Assembly: GCA_005772945.1 (NCBI GenBank)
Contig: SXIE01000175.1
Location: 1 to 19,544, forward strand
Reading direction: 5' to 3'
Length of the DNA stretch: 19,544 nt
Origin: Pseudomonadota bacterium
GTDB taxonomy: Bacteria > Myxococcota > UBA9042 > PHBI01
The first letter of the stretch is position 1. Each line of letters starts with the position of its first letter. Below are positions 13,286 through 19,544 of this stretch, in pieces. The notes below the pieces were generated by a model. That model did no database searches, was not told where the DNA came from, and saw only the letters and a list, made by a program, of their open reading frames with translations. A program made the position numbers and the translations under genes.

Positions 13286-14836
13286 ATGCGCAATCACCTC
13301 GTGGGCGGCGCGCTCGTCGCCCTGACGCTCGCCGCGTGTGCCGAGGACCCAGCCGCGGCCCCGACCCCGGCTGGACCCGAGCCGCTCGCCAGCCCCGCCG
13401 TTGGCGAATGGCCGACCTTCAAACGCGACCTCGCCCATACCGGCGTCGCGCCCGGAGTCGGCGCGATCACCGCGGCGAACCACTGCATCAAGTGGCATCC
13501 GAAGCTGACCTGCGGCGAGACGCGCGGGGCGAGCGGGCCGCTCATCGCGAAGATCGGCGCGCTGCCGACGGTCTTCTTCGTGGTCGATGGCCCCAAGGTC
13601 GGCTGCAACGAAGGGACGCCGGGCCGCGTCTTCGCGCTCGAGGGTCAGACCGGCACTGTCGGTTGGGAGCTCGAGTTGCCGGCCGGCGCCAAGTCCGATC
13701 CGTACGCGCCGACGCTGGCGGACATCGACGACGACGGCCTGCGCGAGCTCGTCTTCGCGTCGAACAACGGCGCGCAGGTGTTCGCGGTGCGCACGGCCAA
13801 CGAGGGCGCGGACGCCGGCGCGGGCACCATCCAATGGACCTTCACGTTCCCGGAGCGCGACGCGCGCAGCGAGGGCGCGCCGATCGTCGCGAACTTCGAC
13901 ACGCGCGACGCGTGGCCCGAGGTCGTCGTCGGCACCGACTACAGCCGCGTCGCGGGGGCGACGGCGTCCAAGGTGTTCATCATCGACGGCAAGACCGGGC
14001 TGGCCAAAGGCAAGGCGTTCGAGGCCCCGAGCCGCAACAGCCTGAACGCCGCGTGTGACGGCCTCGGCAACAAGATCGACTCCTCGTCGCCGACGGTCGC
14101 GGACATCGACGGGCTCAAGATCTTCGTCGGGGCCTGGAACGGCAAGTTCTACGCGCTCGAGTGGCGCGCGAGCCCCGAGCCGGGGCTCTACGAGAAGTGG
14201 TCCGACACGCTGCCGGCGTTCGCGGGTGCATGTCCGATTCAGAAGGTGCGAAGCGGCGCCGCGGTCGCGCAGCTCGTGCCGGGCGGCGACCCCGAGGTCG
14301 TCTTCGGCTACATGGCCGAGAGCCCGGACGCCGCGCAATACGAGACGGCGATGCTGCGCGTCGTGTCGGCGCGCGGGCTGGGGCTCGTCGCCGAATTCGA
14401 CGTGGACGCGTGGAAGTCCACCGTGTCGGTGGCCGATCTGGACCCGGCGACGCCGGGCCTGGAGATCACCGGCGGACGCTACCGTGGGATCTTTGGACTG
14501 CGCATGGACGGGACGGCCTTGGCGAGCGCATGGGACCACGGGATCGGCGATGGCAACGGCGGCTGGGGGGGCAATCGGGCCTCGCCCGCGGTGGCGGATC
14601 TCGACGGCGACGGGGACCTCGAGGTCGTCTTCGGTATCGAGGGCAGCGAGAGCCCGAAGCTGGTGGTGGTCGACGGCAAGACCGGCGAGGTCGCATGGGA
14701 CATGGACCTGCCGGGCTCGGGCACCGACAGCTCGCCGGCCATTGGGGACATCGACGGGGACGGCAAGCTCGAGATCGTGTTCCTCGGGCGCGACGGGGTC
14801 GCCTACGCGATCGACTCGGTGTGTCCGGCCGAGTGA
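13286..14836 (+). CDS. beta-propeller-like (FG-GAP/PQQ-like) lipoprotein, 516 aa
   Basis: GGAGG lies six bases before the ATG. The signal peptide ends in LAAC with Cys18. A Pro/Ala tether (20-40) precedes repeats that alternate hydrophobic strands with calcium-type loops: ADIDDDG (145-151), ADIDG (272-276), ADLDGDGDLEVVFG (437-450) and GDIDGDGKLEIVFLG (487-501), each followed by VFA/VVVDG/YAID strands. This is the pattern of FG-GAP/VCBS and outer-membrane PQQ-like beta propellers. Residues 40-120 hold cysteines at 67, 76 and 107, possibly forming disulfides. The final Cys is at 513. It is probably an outer-membrane or surface-anchored binding protein; no enzyme motif is visible. The convergent lipoprotein gene begins its stop one base after this stop. 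Confidence 0.85.
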   Translation: MRNHLVGGALVALTLAACAEDPAAAPTPAGPEPLASPAVGEWPTFKRDLAHTGVAPGVGAITAANHCIKWHPKLTCGETRGASGPLIAKIGALPTVFFVVDGPKVGCNEGTPGRVFALEGQTGTVGWELELPAGAKSDPYAPTLADIDDDGLRELVFASNNGAQVFAVRTANEGADAGAGTIQWTFTFPERDARSEGAPIVANFDTRDAWPEVVVGTDYSRVAGATASKVFIIDGKTGLAKGKAFEAPSRNSLNAACDGLGNKIDSSSPTVADIDGLKIFVGAWNGKFYALEWRASPEPGLYEKWSDTLPAFAGACPIQKVRSGAAVAQLVPGGDPEVVFGYMAESPDAAQYETAMLRVVSARGLGLVAEFDVDAWKSTVSVADLDPATPGLEITGGRYRGIFGLRMDGTALASAWDHGIGDGNGGWGGNRASPAVADLDGDGDLEVVFGIEGSESPKLVVVDGKTGEVAWDMDLPGSGTDSSPAIGDIDGDGKLEIVFLGRDGVAYAIDSVCPAE

Positions 14837-14837
14837 G

Positions 14838-15584
14838 TCATTCGGGGGTCAGGTCGACCCAATTTTCGAGCGTGCCTTCGCGCGTGAAGCGTTCGCCCTG
14901 GCAGTCGAGCGGATCGGCGTCACGCGCGTCCTTCGAGATGATAAGCTGGTCGCGGGTGGCGCCGCGGGCCGCAAACGCCTGCAGCAGCGAATCGTCCAGG
15001 GTGTCGAACCAGGAGACGAGGCGCCGACCGCCGGCGACGAAATGCTCGACGGCGATGTCCGACATCGTGGCGTTGCTGGCGTGATGACCGAGGAGCTGAC
15101 CGGCGACGACAGGGCTCCCGACGGCCAACTCCGGGACCGGGGTGACATGGAAGATGCGCACGATCCAGCCATCGTAGCCTTGCACGGCGATGCGAACCTG
15201 GGTTCCAAACGTCTGTTCCGACTCGAGCGCGACGATGGTCCCGTCGACGGGCGCGTGGAGCGTGATCGACAGCCAATCGACCGGCCCGCCCGTGCAGCCG
15301 GTCATGCAGAGGTAGTGTTTCATGCTGCGGCACGACTCGAACGCGTCCGAGAAGTCGTGCCCGTAGCCCGATCGGAAGCGCGAGATGCGCTCGATGTCGG
15401 CGAGATCGAGGTAGAGCACCTTGGAGAACCGGGGCGGCGCGGCCGTGACGGCGACATCCGCGTCGATGCCGGACGTGTCGGTCGCGTCGGTCGTGTCGGT
15501 CGCGTCGAACGTCTCCGTCGCGTCCCCACCGACCTCGGTCCCAGCGCAGGCCCCCAGCCACATCCCGAGCCACCATCCACGCAT
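14838..15584 (-). CDS. degenerate M23/LytM-like lipoprotein, 248 aa
   Basis: GGAGG eight bases before the ATG, a short signal peptide and the lipobox LGAC (Cys13) set the start. Residues 20-48 are a Thr/Asp tether encoded by a 9-base repeat. From about 70 the layout resembles LytM/M23 endopeptidases: YGHDFSD (74-80) in place of HxxxD, HAPVDGTIVAL (110-120), GTQVRIAVQGYDGWIVRIFHV (127-147, with H146 at the usual YAHL place), AVGSPVVAGQLLGHH (154-168). The final HxH motif is SDIAVEH (175-181), so one metal ligand appears lost. It is either an inactive, binding-only relative or an unusual enzyme of peptidoglycan. Cysteines 84, 93, 97 and 228 may pair. The frame extends far upstream to 17444 on the minus strand, but that part is the shadow of the CotH gene. 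Confidence 0.75.
   Translation of the reverse strand: MRGWWLGMWLGACAGTEVGGDATETFDATDTTDATDTSGIDADVAVTAAPPRFSKVLYLDLADIERISRFRSGYGHDFSDAFESCRSMKHYLCMTGCTGGPVDWLSITLHAPVDGTIVALESEQTFGTQVRIAVQGYDGWIVRIFHVTPVPELAVGSPVVAGQLLGHHASNATMSDIAVEHFVAGGRRLVSWFDTLDDSLLQAFAARGATRDQLIISKDARDADPLDCQGERFTREGTLENWVDLTPE
15472..15507. repeat. 9-bp tandem repeat in a lipoprotein tether
   Basis: Four near-perfect contiguous units, consensus GTCGYGTCG, encode on the minus strand the Thr/Asp-rich tether of the M23-like lipoprotein. Two looser units follow on the plus side. This is a low-complexity linker that could vary in length. Confidence 0.7.
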
Positions 15585-15632
15585 CAGATCCGCCTCCGGA
15601 ACGCCCGCGCAGTCTCGGCCCGCGAAGAATGA

Positions 15633-15661
15633 TTGAGTCGGCCTCCGACCGCTGCTAGGGT
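15633..15661 (+). promoter_or_regulatory. promoter of the CotH lipoprotein gene, probably leaderless
   Basis: TTGAGT (15633-15638) and TAGGGT (15656-15661) are exactly 17 bases apart. The second fits the high-GC TANNNT -10 form. The GTG start at 15669 lies seven bases after the -10 box, where transcription should begin, so the message would have almost no leader. An AGGG near the start could still act as a ribosome site on a longer message. Confidence 0.55.
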
Positions 15662-15668
15662 CCGCCCC

Positions 15669-17447
15669 GTGACCCCTCGATCCACCTTCATTATTGCGGC
15701 CCTCGGCCTCGTCGCGTGCAACAGCGACGAGGGCGTTATCAAGGATACGTTCGTCCCGGGCGACACGCTCGGCGGAGAGGTCGCCGAGACCGTCGCGTCC
15801 GAGGTGTCGCCCGAAGTGACCTCCGAAGTCGAGGCCGAAGCCGAGGTCGGCCCGCCACCCGAGGGCCGTCTCGTCATCAACGAGATCGCGTGCCAGGCCG
15901 ACCCCGAGGAATGGGTCGAGCTCGTCAACGTCGGCGATGCCGATGTCGAGCTGCGCGGCTTCCGCCTGGCCGACTCGCCGAACAAGCGCGGCGTCCATCT
16001 CGCACCTGGCACGTTGCGTCCCCTGGAGCACGTGGTCGTGCGGGGCGCGATCGGCATCGCGTGCGCGTCCGATCAGGTCGTGCTCCTCGATGGCCCGACG
16101 ATCGCCGACACCGCGCCGGTGCGCGAGGGCGACCCGGCGACCACGACGTGGGGTCGGATCCCCAACGGGACGGGGCCCTTCACGACGACGCTGCCGACCC
16201 CGCAGAAAACCAACCGCGAGGCGGTCGACGACCGTGCGAGCCTGTTCATCGGCGACGGCCCGATGCCGATCATCGACCTCTACGTGAGCCCCGAGTCGGA
16301 GCAGCTCCTCGAGAACGACGCCACGCCGTTCGCCCCGGCGTTCTTCGCCTGGACGGACGCGCGCGGGACCTCGGCGCCGCTCAACGTCGACATTCGCCGC
16401 AAGGGCTCGATCACGCTCCGGCCCTGGTCGGCCAAGCCCTCGATCAAGCTCAGCTTCCAGCGACACGACACGCCCGGCGACCGTGCGTTTCGCGGGGTCA
16501 AGCGCCTGTCGCTCCACAACCTGGCCTACGATCCCTCGGTCATTCGCGAGTGGCTCTCGTACGAGATCATGCGCGGCATGGGCCAGGCGGCGCCGCGGGT
16601 CGGCTGGGCCGTCGTGCGTGTCAACGGCACGAACAAGGGGCTCTACGCGGTGGTCGAGACGTACGATGACGTCTTCCTCGGCGACTGGTTCCCGTCGACG
16701 GTCGCCCTCTATGAAGGTGAATCGGACTTCAACAGTGGCGGGATTTCCGCGTTCGAGACGGACATCGGCGACACCATGGAGCCGCTGGTGGCGCTCGCGG
16801 CGCGCGTGGACGCGCTCGGCGCGAGCATCGGCGGCGGCTTTGGCGGGCCGGTCGCGCCCGGTCAGCAGGTCGCCGCCGTGGCGACGATCCCGGAGATCGA
16901 CTGGCGGCAGCTCGCGACCATGTTCGCGCTGGAGGACCTGCTCCAGCACACCGACGGCATGCGCTCGGCCTGCCACAATTACTTCATGCATGTCGACGCG
17001 GAAGGGCGCTGGTCGTTCCTGCCGTGGAGCGTGGATCTGGCGCTCCTGCCCGGGTACGGAACGCCGGGGCCGCTCGGCACCTGCAACCAGCTCGCGCGGC
17101 TCTGCGACGCCGACGTGCAGTGCCGGGCGTGGTTCGAGCGCGCGCGCGATGCGGCCGCGCAGCTCGTCCTGCGGACCGACTTTCACACGACGGCGACGGC
17201 GATTGCAGCGCGCGCCCAAGCGCACGCGGTTCCCACCGACGAACCCTGGTCCGGTGGCGGCTTCATCGGTGACGGCCTGCCGCCGTTCGATCTGGCGCTG
17301 GCGGCGGGGGTCGCGGTGGACCTCGCGCGCGAGCGAGCGCTGGCTATCCGCTGCGCGACCGGTGTGGCGCAGGGTGAACCGCTGCCCGAAGGCGACGAAG
17401 GCTGCGCGCTGTTCGCGACCGGCGAGCGCGGCGGCAAGCCGCAATGA
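15669..17447 (+). CDS. lamin-tail + CotH-kinase-like lipoprotein, 592 aa
   Basis: The GTG at 15669 yields a signal peptide ending in LVAC, Cys17; the earlier TTG at 15633 would add 12 residues before it and is less likely. Residues 18-65 are an acidic Glu/Val tether. A lamin-tail domain follows (about 66-185), with LVINEIACQADPEEWVELVN (68-87) and GFRLADS. From about 200 the CotH kinase fold begins: DIRRKGS (241-247), KLSFQRHD (260-267), R-x10-N at RLSLHNLAYD (279-288), YEIMRGMG (298-305), VNGTNKGLYAVVE (318-330) and the FLPWSVDLAL motif (450-459) that ends the catalytic core. CotH proteins phosphorylate secreted proteins in spore coats; lamin-tail/CotH lipoproteins of unknown substrate are common in Myxococcota. 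The C-terminal part (470-592) has several cysteines and no recognised domain. A terminator-like hairpin follows. Confidence 0.88.
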   Translation: MTPRSTFIIAALGLVACNSDEGVIKDTFVPGDTLGGEVAETVASEVSPEVTSEVEAEAEVGPPPEGRLVINEIACQADPEEWVELVNVGDADVELRGFRLADSPNKRGVHLAPGTLRPLEHVVVRGAIGIACASDQVVLLDGPTIADTAPVREGDPATTTWGRIPNGTGPFTTTLPTPQKTNREAVDDRASLFIGDGPMPIIDLYVSPESEQLLENDATPFAPAFFAWTDARGTSAPLNVDIRRKGSITLRPWSAKPSIKLSFQRHDTPGDRAFRGVKRLSLHNLAYDPSVIREWLSYEIMRGMGQAAPRVGWAVVRVNGTNKGLYAVVETYDDVFLGDWFPSTVALYEGESDFNSGGISAFETDIGDTMEPLVALAARVDALGASIGGGFGGPVAPGQQVAAVATIPEIDWRQLATMFALEDLLQHTDGMRSACHNYFMHVDAEGRWSFLPWSVDLALLPGYGTPGPLGTCNQLARLCDADVQCRAWFERARDAAAQLVLRTDFHTTATAIAARAQAHAVPTDEPWSGGGFIGDGLPPFDLALAAGVAVDLARERALAIRCATGVAQGEPLPEGDEGCALFATGERGGKPQ

Positions 17448-17462
17448 AATGATGAGACGCCA

Positions 17463-17488
17463 CGCGCGCGCCGGCCTTGGCGCGTGCG
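17463..17488 (+). terminator. candidate terminator after the CotH gene
   Basis: A 10-bp stem (17463-17472 with 17479-17488, one G-U pair) with a six-base loop lies 15 bases after the stop. It is followed by a T-containing stretch (CGATTCGTTTGT) rather than a clean T-run. Termination before the next plus-strand gene is likely but not certain. Confidence 0.4.
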
Positions 17489-17564
17489 CGATTCGTTTGT
17501 GGTCCTATGAATGCGACGCGGCCATTCCGAATGGCTCTACTCCCAAGATCCCGGACGCACCCTG

Positions 17565-19544
17565 ATGCTACTGACCTCCTCGCTTCTCTCGCTCATCGTG
17601 TCCGCGCCGCCGCTCGAGTGGCACTGCTACGACTACCAGTACGCCGACGGCTACAGCTGCGACTGCGGCTGCGGCATCGCAGACCCCGACTGCGGCCCGG
17701 GCGCGACACGCGCGAACTGCTCCGGCAGCATGTGCGGCAAGGACGAGGTCCCGCTCCTCGCAAATCCGGCGCTGTGCGCGCCGAACGTGTGCGGCGACGG
17801 GTTCGTCGGCGCCGGCGAGATATGCGATGACGGCGACGGCGAGGGCTGTGACGCGACCTGCATGGTGGTCGCGGAGGGTTACCGCTGTAGCGGCCTGGGA
17901 GGCGGCTGCTCGGTGCCGCGCTGCGGCGATCTGCGGGTCGATCTGGATCGCGGCGAGCGCTGCGACGACGGTAACGAGGACGCGGGCGATGGCTGCAATC
18001 TGTGCGTGCCCGAGCCGGGCTACGTCTGCCGCGCATTCGGCGGCTGCTACCCGACGTTCTGCGGGGACATGTCGATCGACTTCGACTGGGAGACGCAGAC
18101 CGGCGAGACCTGCGAGGACGGCAACCAGGACCCGGACGACGGCTGCAGCGCCTTCTGCCAAGCCGAGCCCGGCTACGTCTGCAGCTGGGAAGGCTGCAAG
18201 TTGGTCGTCTGCGGCAATCGCGCGGTCGAGCGCGGCGAGTTCGGCACCGGCGAGCAGTGCGACGACGGCGGGGTCGAGCCGGGCGACGGCTGCGACGGCG
18301 ACTGCCGGATGGAGGTCGGATGGTACTGCGACGACTTCATGGGGTGCAGCGAGGTCATCTGCGGCGACACCATCATGCAGCCGGGCGAGCAGTGCGACGA
18401 CGGCAACACGGACGAGGGCGACGGGTGTAACGCGCGGTGCACCTCGGAGCCCGGTTGGAGCTGCCAGTGGCGAGCGGGGCCGTGCCACGAGGTCATCTGC
18501 GGCGACGGGGTCCAGCAGGGCGACGACATGGGCACGATCTACGAGGAGTGCGACGACCACAACACCGACGCGGGTGACGGATGCGACGGCCAGTGCCGGC
18601 GCGAGCCCGGGTTCGTGTGCGACTGGGAAGGCGCCTGCCACGCGGTCGTGTGCGGGGACGGCCGCGTCGACAACGAGTGGGGCGGCGGGCCGGGGCCGGG
18701 ACCAGGCCCGAAGCCGGTGCCCAAGGATGGTGCGGACGCGGCCAAGATGCCGCCGCCGGGGGGCGGTCCGGGGACACCCTCGAGCGAGGTGTGCGACGAC
18801 GGCAATATCGACGCGGGCGACGGATGCGACGCGGCGTGCCAAATCGAGGACGGATACATCTGCCCGACGCCGGGGGTCGCTTGCGAGAAGCCGGTGTGCG
18901 GCGACGGCAAGGTCGCGCTCACCGAGACGTGCGATGACGGCGACGCGGAGGCGGGCGATGGGTGCGATGCGGCGTGCCGGCGCGAGCCGGGGTTCGTGTG
19001 CAAGACGCCGGGGAGCCCGTGCGAGTCGATGCCGACGGCGTGGGTGTGCTCGGCGTTCTTGTACGGGGCGGGCGACGGGTGCGACTGCGGGTGCGGGACG
19101 CGCGACCCCGATTGCGCGGAGCCCTTCGAGGTGAGCGCGTGCACGTACAACCACTGCCTCGAAGCGGCGCCCTACCCGAGCGCGGCGGATCCGACGACGT
19201 GCACGACGGTCCCGCCGCCCCTGCCGGAGGTTGGGCCGGAGGCGGTCGAGACCACAGTGGAGGCGGGGCCCGAGGCGGTCGAGACGACGCCCGACGAAGC
19301 GCCGGCGGCGGAGACGGCGGCCGAGACGAGCGGGGCGGATACGGCGGTAGCGGAGGCCGAACCGACGGTGGTGCAGGCCACCGGGGCGGGCGGTTGTGAG
19401 GGCGGTGGTGCGGGTGGGCTCGCGCTCGGGCTCGCCGCGTTGCTGCTGATGGGACGCCGCGGCCGTCGCGCGCGCTGCGGGAGGGCACGGCGCCCGACGC
19501 CGCGCGCGCCTATGGAGAGTGCGGGCGCGCGCCCGGCGGGAGAC
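17565..19544 (+). CDS. large disulfide-repeat surface protein with MYXO-CTERM-like tail (3' end off window)
   Basis: I translated the frame from the ATG at 17565; it remains open for 660 codons to the window end. A short signal peptide (1-13) is followed by a Cys module SCDCGCGIADPDC (31-43). Eight repeats of the Myxococcus GExCDDGNxxxGDGCxxxC type, DUF4215-like, lie at about 85-108, 130-155, 180-206, 229-255, 274-300, 327-352, 408-433 and 454-479. The seventh is interrupted by a Gly/Pro-rich insert (371-407) between its CGDGRVDN and EVCDDGN parts. GCDCGCGTRDPDC (505-517) mirrors the N-terminal module. An acidic tether with the repeat GPEAVETT follows (556-605), then a sorting tail GCEGGGAGGLALGLAALLLMGRR (610-632) of the MYXO-CTERM kind. 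That tail normally ends near the Arg cluster; here at least 28 codons continue. The product is likely anchored at the cell surface; ligand unknown. Confidence 0.88.
   Translation, partial: MLLTSSLLSLIVSAPPLEWHCYDYQYADGYSCDCGCGIADPDCGPGATRANCSGSMCGKDEVPLLANPALCAPNVCGDGFVGAGEICDDGDGEGCDATCMVVAEGYRCSGLGGGCSVPRCGDLRVDLDRGERCDDGNEDAGDGCNLCVPEPGYVCRAFGGCYPTFCGDMSIDFDWETQTGETCEDGNQDPDDGCSAFCQAEPGYVCSWEGCKLVVCGNRAVERGEFGTGEQCDDGGVEPGDGCDGDCRMEVGWYCDDFMGCSEVICGDTIMQPGEQCDDGNTDEGDGCNARCTSEPGWSCQWRAGPCHEVICGDGVQQGDDMGTIYEECDDHNTDAGDGCDGQCRREPGFVCDWEGACHAVVCGDGRVDNEWGGGPGPGPGPKPVPKDGADAAKMPPPGGGPGTPSSEVCDDGNIDAGDGCDAACQIEDGYICPTPGVACEKPVCGDGKVALTETCDDGDAEAGDGCDAACRREPGFVCKTPGSPCESMPTAWVCSAFLYGAGDGCDCGCGTRDPDCAEPFEVSACTYNHCLEAAPYPSAADPTTCTTVPPPLPEVGPEAVETTVEAGPEAVETTPDEAPAAETAAETSGADTAVAEAEPTVVQATGAGGCEGGGAGGLALGLAALLLMGRRGRRARCGRARRPTPRAPMESAGARPAGD

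Noticed and set aside
14838..17444. 868-codon minus-strand frame as one giant protein
   Set aside because: Only the last 248 codons have a signal peptide and domain; the upstream part is antisense to the CotH gene.
17521..17535. GCCATT-CCG-AATGGC dyad 30 bases before the disulfide-repeat gene
   Set aside because: Only 6-bp arms, no well-spaced promoter next to it; may be chance.
17568..19154. 528-codon minus-strand reading frame opposite the disulfide-repeat protein
   Set aside because: Same cause: GC-rich repeat codons remove stops on the opposite strand. No start signal or domain.

Overview
The window reads as chromosomal DNA from a high-GC member of the Myxococcota (former Deltaproteobacteria). 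The evidence is a C-terminal Cys/Gly + hydrophobic + Arg-rich sorting tail of the MYXO-CTERM kind, eight CDDGN-type disulfide repeats of the Myxococcus (DUF4215-like) family, lipoproteins with lamin-tail and CotH domains, and an FHA-fused sigma-54 activator. I see no rRNA, tRNA, CRISPR array, transposase or phage gene. I call 18 protein-coding genes; the first and the last run off the window.

Left part (1-3265), all on the minus strand: the N-terminal part of an FHA/sigma-54 activator, a 71-residue lipoprotein, a TetR regulator whose stop overlaps the start of an SnoaL/NTF2-like protein (one transcription unit with a good promoter and likely autoregulatory operator), and a secreted protein of unknown function whose start codon lies in a perfect 16-bp palindrome.

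Middle part: a plus-strand 728-residue cysteine-rich lipoprotein (3532-5718) faces a small lipoprotein with a knottin-like cysteine spacing (5747-6085). Then comes a minus-strand run that reads, in transcription order, YkgJ-like Cys-cluster protein, four-helix membrane protein, GT-C/ArnT-like membrane glycosyltransferase, LpxH-like metallophosphoesterase with an inserted membrane region, and the knottin-like lipoprotein. Glycan or lipid remodelling of the envelope is a reasonable inference for this run. A divergent plus-strand pair follows: DUF167/YggU and a UbiA-family prenyltransferase. The UbiA gene converges on, and overlaps, a CruF/DUF422-like membrane protein. This pairing recalls C50 carotenoid gene pairs, but that assignment is inferred.

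Right part (13286-end): four exported surface proteins, namely a DxDxDG beta-propeller-like lipoprotein, a degenerate M23/LytM-like lipoprotein, a lamin-tail + CotH lipoprotein, and a large disulfide-repeat protein with a MYXO-CTERM-like tail. At least six proteins in the window carry a lipobox, so exported proteins dominate it.

The most notable non-coding signals are a 10-bp inverted repeat and hexamer array (1186-1277), the palindrome at the 3265 start, an 11-bp inverted repeat inside the glycosyltransferase gene (9885-9914), a 10-bp-period triple repeat (11101-11130), and inverted repeats that contain the stop codons of convergent genes. No defence system or other clearly new multi-gene system could be demonstrated.
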